From Liriodendron chinense (Eukaryota; Streptophyta; Magnoliopsida; Magnoliales; Magnoliaceae): a stretch of 64,000 nt of DNA. Below are positions 12,511 to 23,957 of the stretch, piece by piece. The position numbers were made by a program, and so were the translations under genes. The notes beneath the pieces were generated by a model. It searched no databases. It was not told the origin of the DNA and saw only the letters and a list, made by a program, of their open reading frames with translations. The stretch covers positions 1,860,001 through 1,924,000 of the forward strand of contig PVNU02003892.1 of NCBI GenBank assembly GCA_003013855.2. Direction: 5' to 3'. Positions within the stretch are counted from its first letter, which is position 1, and each line of letters begins with the position of its first letter.

Positions 12511-14410
12511 GTGACCTGAGTTTTGTATCTTGAAAATTTTACCATTAGATGGGGAGGATAATTTGATTTATATGTATCTTGAATTGATAGACCATTAGAT
12601 GGGGAGGATCATTCATCTACTTGAGGATTGAATGTGAATTTTAATTGCCTTAGCTACGCATACTTAAGGCATATACAGGGAAGTTGTATCTTTCTTGAAA
12701 ACCTACTTAAGTAAGTAGATTATCAAGAAAGATATAGCTTGGAATTTTTGCCGGTGGTGAAGAGACAAAGCTTCAGTAGATAATATGTTACCATGTCACT
12801 AATCTTATGAAAATCACAAACCAGTGAACATGTTTAAAGAGTTGTCAGTTGTGGTTTGCAAGGAAAAAAAGAAAGAGAGCAAACATTCATGTATTAGTTA
12901 GGAGTTCCAGAGGGTGCATGGACCCGAGAAGATCTTCCCGAGTAAAAAGCGTGCATGGACCCAAAAAAGAAGGGTGCGTTAAAACTCACACCCGAGTAAA
13001 AAAATTACTTCTCATGCTAATCAGGAGACTGCAAAAGCTAGCACTTGGTTTCTTGGAAGCTGCCTCCTGCAAGATGTTGGAAGCTCAATGTGGATGGCAA
13101 TTCATTGGGGAATCCATGGGCTCCTTAGAGGTGGGAGTAGGCAGCTCAAAGCCGACTAGAGTTGCACTCATCAATTCAATTGAGAACTTTCTGATTTAAT
13201 TAAAAGGCTATGACAACAGTTGATGATGTTGCCTTCTATTCATAACGAGGCAGTACTGTAATAGCCCTCAAGTTGCAGTTACATTTCTCTAGTACAACTG
13301 ACCAATAATCTGATCAAATAACATGGGCCCAACCTGTAGAAAGAAACTGACCAACAATCCAATCAATGAGGCGCATTGATTGATGATCATTGTAGATGTG
13401 TGTACATGCATGATTTGTTTTTTCCTTTTTTTTTTTTTGTTAGTGCAGACAGCCCACTGTTAGTGCACCCACCCAACCCTGTTAGTTACACTGCAATGTT
13501 AGCCACCCCTACCATGACCTCAGTGTTGAAACGAGACTATCTTCACTAGGTCTACCACCACTTGCGCTATGGATGTTATCTTCACTCGGTCCACCACATG
13601 ATTTGTACACAGCGACAGAGGATTGAATTTTAATTTTAATTTCCTCATCTGCAGATACTCAGGCCTATACAAAGAAATTATGCCCCAAGACCTTTGACTT
13701 GCCCACCCATGTGATGTCTAAATGATTTGGACCGTTCATCTTTGCCTCCCATTGTTGATGGACCATGACCTCAGCCGATTGTAGCCATGATCATATTGAA
13801 AGGGTAAAAATTCAATTTGGAGCATTAATGTGGGCCGAATCATTTTAATTTGGCAGGTGAGTGTGACATTTGAGTCATACATAAGGTGGGCCCCACCGTG
13901 TAGACTATATGGTCAGATAATGCGGGCTGCTCCAACTCTCAATGAGTCACTCGTTACTAAAAGCATTGTATTTTGCAAAAAAAAAAAAAAACAAAAAACC
14001 AAAAACAAAAAAAAAAGCAACAATCTAATGCCATCAATTGATTTAATTCTTGTGTAACCTACATAAACTATTGTCTTTAAGAACCGAAACCTAACCTGAA
14101 GCAACAAATAACCCACTAAGAAATAAATTTACCTAAGTTGTAAATTTCAAAGCTGAATCATTTACACAATCAGTTAAATATTAGCCGCATAAAACCTATT
14201 TTTTGTAGCAACATATGAGTCAGATTAGACTGTCGAAATTATCGGTCCTGTTTTAGATGATGATCTATAAGATTGGTCAGCATTTATTGGATTGTTTGAA
14301 CAAAAAAAAAAAGGGTTCGTTTCCTTCAATTACGTTGCACACATGGAACGTTGAAATAAAAAATAAAAAAAATTACACCTAATTACCTGGGAATACTCCT
14401 AGGCTGCCAA
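12511..14410. other. Loop between the internal inverted repeats
   Basis: About 1.9 kb without recognisable coding sequence. A 116-residue frame (12849-13199) has no domain I know. Around 13425-13565 there is a SINE-like copy, and around 13870 a GTGGGCCCCACC word typical of the local MITEs. Two poly-A or A-rich tracts (about 13977-14015 and 14301-14312) are present. Confidence 0.45.
13425..13565 (-). mobile_element. SINE-like copy 1
   Basis: Reads on the minus strand: a tRNA-like head (AGACC.AGTGAAGATA then GTTTCAACACTGAGGTCAT) followed by a body rich in GTGTGACT words and a terminal A run. The same arrangement recurs near 34840, 50680, 53970 and 58900. Confidence 0.5.
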
Positions 14411-14454
14411 ACAAATATGATGCTTGATCCTTGCGCAAAAAAATGATTCAGGTG

Positions 14455-15391
14455 GGCTCCACAAAAGGAATTGGGCCTCACCTATCATATAAAATATATT
14501 CAAGTGGGCGCCACAAAAAGAATCGGCCTCATGTATCATATACAAAAGATTCAGATGGGCTCCACAAAAAGAATTAGGCCTCACCTATTATATATACAAA
14601 ACATTAGGGTGGGTCACAAAAAGAATCAGGTCTCACCTATCATATATCCAGTTTTAATTGGCTAAAATATAAACAAAAATGGACCCAACACAAAAAATGG
14701 AGGGCCCAAAAGCATTGTAAAGGCTCTCCCGACTGTCAGAAAATATGTCCCCAAGCAATGCAATGCAGCCAAGAGACATCAATCCTACTTGCTCCACAAC
14801 CAAACAAGCCCAAAACAAGCTTCCTCCCATAATAACCTACCACCACGACAAAAAGTTCGAACAACATATCCCTGCTAGCACCATCATCTTGAAAAGAAAG
14901 ACATCACAATCCCCTGTTAGCACTTACATGCATTAGCTATGTCTCATTGTAAAAATGAACTTAAATTTTGTTCTCATCATGCATGAACCATCATCTCAAA
15001 CAAAAAAACATCACAACCACCAAATCTAGTCTTTTCTCCATTGGGTGTGGATTGTTGGTGCATTTCTTGTTTAACACATATTTTAATGCTACCACTAGAG
15101 GGCTTATAGTTGACCAATTGAAGAAATTTTTTTGGCATGGTTCATCCATGATGGGAGCAATCAAAACTAGGCTATTTGAAGTTGAAGAGATATACCTCAT
15201 CTATGCTTCTCATGTACATGGATATGTAAAATGTGCCCCTCCACTCTTCATCGGTCAATTCCTACGAAGAAAAAAACGGATTGTTAAAACAAAAGGAACA
15301 AATGGTATCAAATTAATGATAAATTCAAGGAAACAATCACATACATTGGAGTTTTGAGTTATTAGATGAAGATTAGTAATGGAGAACACTA
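14455..15391. repeat. Right arm of the internal inverted repeat
   Basis: Partner of 11588-12510. It contains inverted copies of the 53-bp unit (about 14445-14650, core GAATC.GG.CTCACCTATCAT) and the GCAGCCAAGA and CTTCCTCCCATAA blocks. It ends next to the 3' end of the transposase gene. Confidence 0.7.
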
Positions 15392-15673
15392 GCATTGAAT
15401 TTGTCCCCATTTAATGGACAGTCCTAGCATTTAATCAATCCCTCTCCAATGGACAACTAAAAAGAAAATACTCAAGGGTTCAAATTACTTGGGTGTAAAT
15501 GGGTACTGAATGCAAGTATTTCCTCGATTCAGTACTTCATTCAAAATTACTTGATTGTTATCAGATAGTGGTAATTCCTGCATACAAAATTTCACAACTA
15601 ACTCATTAAGATGCCTCACAATATTTATAATAAAAAAGTTTGTTCAATATTATACCAGATAAATATGTTTTAC

Positions 15674-15916
15674 CTAACCAAATACAAAACCACTCATAGA
15701 TCCACTATGACCACTCCCGGGTATTTGAGTTTCGATGTTTGAAGGGTTTAGTTGCGGTGTGCTAACATTAGATGATTGGTACCTATGTTGAGTCAATGGT
15801 GCATTGATAGACCCACTTGACAATTCAGGAGTGTAGACCATCACCATATGATGACCATGTCCACCATTAGATCCACTTGGTAATCCAAAAGAACTCCTCA
15901 CCGCAATATGTGAACC
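15674..15916 (-). other. Transposase last exon
   Basis: The acceptor is CTATTAG|GG and the phase matches exon 1 (codon-complete junction). The exon encodes about 80 residues, Gly/Ser/Pro/Gln-rich low-complexity sequence ending FVFG and a TAG stop. Such tails are common in FAR1-type transposases and carry no known domain. Confidence 0.6.
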
Positions 15917-16002
15917 CTAATAGAGGGAAAACAAAATAAATAAACTTTAACAACAATAACATATGACAAGATACACTGTAGTAAAGAAGTTTTCAATTAT
16001 AC

Positions 16003-18499
16003 CTGCTTAAAATGATTTGATGGGAAGACTGTAAATGAATATTGTGGAGGTAGAAATGATAGGTCGTGCATGTTTGATGCTTGGTCCATTACATGTCTCT
16101 CTTCATTTGCTTGTGGATGAACTGATTCGGTTTGGGATCTTTTCTTCTTAACTTTATCTAGAGGATTTTTATACATACGACGACTGCCTCGAACTGTTTT
16201 CTTTGATTTAATCCCAGTTACAGTATGTGAACTCAAACTATCTACAAAAGTAACTTCATTAACAGACGGCTCATGGCGTGCGCTTTTAGTATCTACAATC
16301 TCAATCGGCTGAGTGTGCACACGTTCAATATCTATACTTTCAGTCGGCTCAGAGTGCACAATTTCAGCATTTATAGTTTTGGTAGGCTTAAGGTGTGCAC
16401 ATTCAATATCTACACTTTCTTCAACATCTTCAGACAACTTTACCGGAGGTTCCTTGATACTTTTAAGACATTCCATCGCTTCATTATGAAGTTTATCAGC
16501 ATTTCGATTAACAAGTTTGAAAACCTCATCATGCTCTCCAGCCATTGCCGCAATTTTAAGAAGCTTGCCACATAAGTAATTGTACCGCTTACCTGAAACT
16601 ACATTGCGATCACCTCGTAGTGCCAACCCAATACGATTTGTAGCCAAACCTAGCTTTGCATCTTTTTGCCATCTCTTCAAAATATATTGTGGAGGAAGCA
16701 CTTTTATATTATAACAATTTAAGACTTTCAATGCGTGACTACATAAAATCCCCACAAACTCAAACTTCTTGCAGCTACACGATACTGTACTATTCGATGA
16801 GTCAAATCTAACAATATGCCCTTTATCTCTGTCATTATTAATAATTCTGAACTCTGCAACCAGTACCAAACTCACCACATTTAAAAATTGAAGGACCAAA
16901 TATTTTTTTATACTCATCTTGAAATATTTCAAATACTTCTGGAGTGTATACCTTTGCCGCTTCCTCTAACATCTTTGCATCAAGAAACATTACCGGAGTA
17001 CTTTGCCTCATCTTGAAATCGGCCATAGCTTCTTGGTATCGTCGATCAGCCACTACACGTTCATATTGAGTGAAGAACCGCAAAAGATTATTCTTACAGT
17101 TCAGATACTTTTTCAACAAACCATTCATACTCTCACTTCGTTGTGTGCTCTTCATGTCAACACAGAATGTATTTCGTCCATAAACCAAAGCCCATTTTTT
17201 CTTTTCTTTAAATAGATCCTGTAGCCACTTGTTTTGCATTAAATCATATTTCTCAAGCATATTACTCCATGCAATTAAAAACTCTTCCTCCACATCATAA
17301 TCATATATGCATTTAGTAAAATCATATTCGAAACCCTTTGAATTTTTAAATAAATGGCCAAGGTGTTTGGCGGCATTTTGATAGATATGCCAAATGCATA
17401 GACGATGATATGTCCCCAACAATACTGAAGCTATCGCATTGGCCATTGCAGCATCTTGATCCGTCAAGATTGTCATTGGTTTTTTTCCAGACATTGCACT
17501 AAAAAATGTTTGAAATAACCACTTGAAAGATTCGATTGTTTCATCATATAGCAAGGCCGCGCCGAATATTACAGTTTGCTTATGATGATTTACCCCAACA
17601 AATGGAGCAAATGGCCGTCCGCACTTATTTATTCTGTATGTGGTATCAAAGCAAACCACGTCCCCGAAAACACTATAATCCACTATAGACTTCCCATCTG
17701 CCCAGAACATGTTCGTGATCTGATCATCTTCATCTACTTGTATTGCATAAAAGAAAGATGGGTCATCTGCTGTCATTTTCTGAAAGTATTCTAGAATGGC
17801 TCCTGCATCACCCTTTTCCATGGCTTTCATTCGTTTCCTTTGTAAATAGTTTTTGTAATCAATGGGTTGAAAACCCATATTCTCCCGACCTCCATATTGC
17901 CTACTCAACAATTCTACAGCTGCACTGGGTTTTATTCCTGAATTATCTGCCCTATCTGCTTCAGCTTTTTGATCATCGGTCAAGCCTCTATGTGACCTTA
18001 ACATGTGCACCTTCGACGGTGTAGCAACCTCATGATTATGCTCCGCTACAAACTTCGTTACTCTATATTTCCCATTGCTTTGAAGAAGAATTGTCATGCT
18101 TGCTAGGCATTGGGTTCTTGTAAACGCATGCACAAACTTCGGCTGAACTTGTTTCTTCTTATTTCTTAGGCCTTGCTTAGAACAACAGAATTTCCTCTTA
18201 CGTAAGGTACCATAATCTGATTTCTTTAGAGCCGACCTCCGAATGCTAAACCCTATTTTACTAGCATAGCTGTTGTAAAATTCATATGCAACCTCTTCAG
18301 AAGCAAACTCAATTCCAAGTTTTGGTTCTTCTTGTAACTTGTCATCTATATTGACCGGTACATCTTGATTTGCTTGTTGATCATCTACTTGCCGGTTTGT
18401 TTCTTGATCATTTATATCAACATCAAATTCCAACCTTCGACATGGCTGAGGACATGGCTGAGAAAATCTATAACTCTCCAATGTATTATCAGTACTCAT
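16003..18499 (-). other. Transposase exon 1 (with frameshift)
   Basis: It starts at the ATG at 18499 and ends at an AG|GTATAA donor (16002-16001 on the minus strand). The start is the first Met of the open frame; no better upstream start or intron is visible in the 280 bases between it and the TIR. Confidence 0.7.
16267..16417 (-). repeat. Intragenic 39-bp tandem repeat in the transposase tail
   Basis: Four consecutive units of 12-13 residues read SVDIECAHLKPTK, TINAEIVHSEPTE, SIDIERVHTQPIE and IVDTKSARHEPS. The DNA units are recognisably related (TCAATATCTA.AC.TT spaced about 39 bases). This is in the C-terminal region after the SWIM finger. Confidence 0.75.
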
Positions 18500-18879
18500 C
18501 TCACCAATTGATCTTCAAAAGGAAAAAAAAAAACATTCAAATCATACAAACTATATACACCTTGAACAGAGATAAAAGGATGATTTTTTTTCCATAGCAC
18601 AAAGTAAAAGATGTGAAAGCTACCAAGAATTTCATGCAGTTCCTTCGCAATAGAAGCTGCATATATTAGCCCACACCCCCTACCAATTATGCTCTCCTAT
18701 GATCATCAAATAAAATCTCTAATTAGGAGTCATTCATTCAATGTATCAAAACCCTAAAGCAATACCAAAATTATATTCAAATGGTGAAAAAGAAAAGGAA
18801 AAAAAAAAACGCAAAAACATGCCGTGAGCGTATCTTAGTGAGGGTCGGTGAACTATAAAACTCACTTATTAGAACTGAA
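18500..18879. other. Transposase 5' flank
   Basis: Between the transposase start and the right TIR. AT-rich; probably contains its promoter and leader, with transcription possibly starting inside the TIR, but I cannot fix a TATA box. Confidence 0.4.
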
Positions 18880-20073
<1,194 letters not shown>

Positions 20074-20082
20074 GATAGCTTG
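20074..20082. repeat. Right target-site duplication of the MULE
   Basis: GATAGCTTG, identical to 9704-9712. Confidence 0.9.
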
Positions 20083-20625
20083 ATGGACAGTACTTTGGAT
20101 ATTTAATTTAAAATTTAAAACATTATTTTTAAGAATCCTGATCCTCTGTTCTATCCGAACAGAGAATCTTTGCCTGTGCCTTTGTGATTGGTCGAGCTCT
20201 GCTTGGACCGTGACACAGTCCGTCTCGAGCTGGACCAATAACAGAGGAGGAAAACAGTATTCCTTTGCTCGCCAAAAGCAGAGGATCCGTATTCTATTTT
20301 TAAACAGAGTACAAAAGTGTTCTATTCAAATCATATTTTACCAAACTTTGTGACAGGACAGCCAGGTGCCTTTTTCATCGTCCATGGGGACACTTGTCAT
20401 GATCTCCTGGGCTGAGTCGAATACATTCCTTTTGTTTCTCACCGGCGGCTAAATAGCAACAGGAGAATCACGTGCCCAACCATGAGAGTTCACTTTCCTA
20501 TGGCCATTGTTCAGGAACCTCCAATATGGTAGATATTCACAAATCTAAACTATGGCCATTGTTCAGGAACCTCCAATATGGTAGATATTCACAAATCTAA
20601 ACCATTCATCTGGTGGGTCCTACCG
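20083..20625. repeat. Local segmental duplication, copy 2, remainder of segment C
   Basis: It resumes the alignment with copy 1 at TGGACAGTACTTT (about 7227) and continues to CATC.GGTGGGTCCTACCG (about 7545). It has an extra stretch of about 150 bases (about 20138-20320) absent from copy 1, and a 60-bp tandem duplication (about 20490-20610, unit CTATGGCCATTGTTCAGGAA). Confidence 0.75.
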
Positions 20626-21807
20626 TGAAGAGAGTGACAGGGAAAGCTCAGGCAAGCCCAACCATCAACTGCACCACACATGTAGAAAAGAAATGAATGG
20701 ATAAAGAAAGGACCAATGGACGGCAATCAATGTACATTTTTAGTCCACTAGATGAGCGGGCAGACATGATCTTTGGACCACTGATTCTTTACACCTGATT
20801 GTTCAAAGCATTGGATATCTCACACCTACGACTGCCATTACGAAATGAACTCAGTGAAGAGCGGTGGTGTGTTGGCCTCTTTGGGGTCCAACTTGATGCA
20901 TGCGTTTTATATCCACTCCGTCTATTTATTTTTTCAGCTTCATTTTAGGCAACGTATCAAAAAATGAAGTAGATCCGAAGCTCAAGTGAACCACACCACG
21001 GAAAACAGTGGTCATTGACCATTAAAAAACTTTTTGTGGGCTACAAAATTTTTTGATCAAGCTTGTATTTGTGTTTTCCCTTCATCCAGATATACGTAAT
21101 CTTATCCAACAGTATTTGTGGCGTGGCCCCTGACCCTAGCTTTCCAGCCCAACCCATCCTAAAACGGGCCAGGCCCAAAATCCCAATGGGCCACCACAGC
21201 CGATTGACAACCCTTGATTGCCACGTCAGCTTTCTCAAGGATCTGCAGCTGTAATGGGTGTCATGTATGTGTCGACAAACATTGTTTGCGTGGATGTATT
21301 CTGCTATATAAAAATCATTACTTTTTACCTTTTTCCCATCCCTTCTCTTTTTTCCTTTTCCTTTTTCCATCTTTTTTTTAATCTTTTTCCAAAGAAATCA
21401 GAGCCATCAATTTGGACTCTCTTAAAAGGTATGTACCACATATTATATTATACCACTCCTGTACCTCAAAAAGCCTTTCCAATACAGGATTACATGATAT
21501 GATAAAGGGGAGTTATCCGATACACTGGCAGAATATGTTAGATCATGCACATGCATTCAGAACTTGTACACGTGGCATGCATTAAATCAAATTAGACCTT
21601 CATCATCATACCAAAATCAGGATTGATTGAACAATCTTGACCTCTGATCAATGGTTACTTCTCATACCTACAATATATTGGATGTTGATCAATCAGTCAG
21701 TTGAGAGGACAAATCATTTTAATTTTGGTTTATGGATCATCTAAAGTTGGACCCATGAATTTGGATGGTTTAGGCTGAGTGACTTGAATGTTAAGCGTAC
21801 AATTTAT
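20626..21807. other. MITE remnant and unique DNA
   Basis: About 20880-21110 holds the left half of a GGGCCCAC-type MITE (GCATGCGTTTTATATCCAC, AAAATGAAGTAGATCCGAAG). From 21110 to 21800 I see no element ends and no gene; a 109-residue minus frame has no domain. Confidence 0.45.
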
Positions 21808-22296
21808 GGGAGTGGATTAGGTGAGACCCCAGATCCACTAAGGTGGGTGGGACACCTGACTGTGGGGCTCACTGTGATGTATGTGCATTAAATCCACACC
21901 GTCCAACCATTTTAAAAGTTCATTTTAGGGCATGATTCCAAAAATGAAGCTGGCTTAAATCTTAGGTGGACTACACCACAGGAAACAGTCGTGATTTAAT
22001 ACCCACCATTAATAACCTGTTGATAAGGTCACAAGCACCTAGATGAAGAGACCACACAGATATCATATCGATCCAAAGCGTTTGTGGCCCACAAGAAGTT
22101 TTTAATGGTCAATCACCACTGTTTCCTGTCTATGGTCCATCTCGGATTTGGAACTGCTTCATTTTTTGCATCATGCCCTAAAATGGGCTTTCAATACGAA
22201 TGGACGGCGTGGATGTAGTTACATACATTACAGTGGCCCCACAGTCAGGTGTCCCACCCACCTCAGTTGACCCGGGGTCTCACCTAATCCGCTCCC
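21808..22296. mobile_element. Mutator-type MITE with 9-bp TSD (489 bp)
   Basis: The ends are GGGAGTGGATTAGGTGAGAC and the inverted GTCTCACCTAATCCGCTCCC. The inversion extends further inward (ACCTGACTGTGGGGCTCACTG and its complement). Flanks are ACAATTTAT (21799-21807) and ACAATTCAT (22297-22305), a 9-bp duplication with one substitution. No coding capacity. Confidence 0.85.
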
Positions 22297-22305
22297 ACAA
22301 TTCAT

Positions 22306-23957
22306 GACTGTATGGACAACAGCCTGGTACGGAATTCGGACTAGTTCACTGCATTTGGGTTTAAAACCCAAGAATGGGTGAACGGTGTGGATTGCATGTA
22401 CCTGTCCTCATCATGGATTTCTCACTCCTGTTCTCTATGACCAGCCAGCCGTGCAATAGCAACGCGTGGTGGATTCTCTCCCCACGCGCGCTATTGTGGA
22501 ACTACTCTGAAAGATCCAGGCGGTTCATCAGCTGAGGCCCACTTGGCATGTGATGTGACTTGAAATTAGGCAAGTTAAGTAATCAGGTGAGCAAACACAT
22601 GTACTCCAAATGTAGTACATTTGTCAATATTTTCCCACCGTTTGTGTTTACACGTGGCCAATTAGTGAGTAATCAGGTTCAATTTTTTGTCTGCCAAGCA
22701 TACACGCCGTGGACCACCAAGTGAACGGTCCGGATTTCGCTACATGACATGTATATGAACGTAGGATGTCAAAAATGAGATATAATGATACTACTCACAT
22801 GCCACAGCCTTAGGGGACTCTAAAGATAAAGTGTCATATGGTCGCCTTAAGCCTTATGGAATCTGCTGGTGCTCTGAATATGCTTTAGTTCTTTCCCAAT
22901 ATCCACGTTTTCTTAACGAATGCAATTCAAACAAGATAACATTCCTCTTCTTGTGTTTTTTTTTTTTTTTTTTTTGGTTTTTGGTACAGATGCGTTTCCA
23001 ATATGGGAAATGCTAGGAAGGAATCCTAGCAGTCATCTTATCCTCATATGTGTATGACACCCATCAGACAGGACCCACCATGAAGATCACATCTAGGACA
23101 AAGATCAGGCGAATGCACTCATCGTGTGGGCCATCGTGTACTTTGGATCAGATGGGCGGTTGTACTATATTGTTTTCTTTGGTGTGATCCACGTGGACAG
23201 GCCGGGTCTGTTGGTTAGGTTGGATGTCAGAGATTTTAAAGGCTATTATTAGAGTAATGATCTAGCAAGCTAAGTGCATGTAAACCTTCTCTTTCCTATA
23301 GTTTCATTTGTACTTGCTGGCATTTATATCACCTATCCGAACCGTCCATCAGGTGCAATCTCTTCTTATTATATCACTGGGCTAAAATCGGGGGAATTAG
23401 ATGAATCGAAACATATCCACAACTGGGTCATCTTCTAAGAACAATATTCTCCATCCATTTTTTTGTGTGCCACTAACTGGATGGTTTGGATAATCTTATC
23501 AACATGTATTTTTCAACGCAGACAATGAATAGCGAACTGGACTAATTAATGGACGGTCCAGATTGGTGATGTGGATGCCATCCTGTCCAAATGAAACCAA
23601 GTGCATGGAAAGGTTCCCATTTCCCATGCACCTGGTCCCCATATTATTACTCATTACTAAATATACCAGGTCAGAATTTCCCTTTAAAAATAGTCTATAA
23701 AATACCTTTATGATCACCTGTATGCACAATGTAGGGAACAAGACACATTTTTACTCATACAATTAGTGTAAAAAGATTTAAAGACTTTGAGATTTTACTT
23801 AGATATTAAACGTGATTTTCAATGTAGATAAAAATATTTGTGAAAATTTAAAAATTTACATGCTTATAAACCAACAGCTTGAATTTTAACCACCTCATCC
23901 AATTGTTTGGATTTTAAGCTTTATTTTGTGCACAACTAGCCTATTAGAGCCCATCTA
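22306..23957. other. Gene-free stretch, nothing recognised
   Basis: It contains words typical of the region's repeats but no readable element ends. A poly-T tract lies at about 22957-22975. Frames of 60-80 residues have no recognisable domains. Confidence 0.4.

Larger units (their letters stand above)
15674..18499 (-). pseudogene. FAR1/FHY3-type MULE transposase, one frameshift
   Basis: The protein binds and mobilises Mutator-type termini; FAR1 and FHY3 are domesticated relatives that act as transcription factors. The first reading frame (18499 to 16838, 553 residues) has a FAR1 zinc-type DNA-binding region at about 65-158 (AYEFYNSYASKIGFSIR, C105, C131, H154, H156). A MULE transposase core follows, with acidic residues in CFDTTYR (D285), TDQDAAM (D347) and STQRSESMN (E456), plus the CIWHIYQNAAKHL motif. 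The second frame (from about 16854 to 16003) gives a SWIM zinc finger (CSCKKFEFVGILCSH) and a long C-terminal tail. The two join through a +1 or -2 shift at about 16855-16858, where family members read straight on. A GT...AG intron (16002-15917) connects to a last exon (15916-15674). It lies inside the 10-kb MULE, which supports its identity as transposase rather than host gene. Confidence 0.85.

Noticed and set aside
12849..13199. A 116-residue basic frame in the MULE loop, considered as a captured host gene (Pack-MULE)
   Set aside because: No recognisable domain, no plausible splice structure, and no codon pattern distinct from its surroundings.
17003..18024. Plus-strand frames opposite the transposase
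   Set aside because: Antisense shadows of the transposase coding region.
15674..18499. Host FAR1/FHY3 gene rather than transposase
   Set aside because: It lies inside an element with TIRs and a 9-bp duplication and carries a frameshift, so a transposon gene is the better call.
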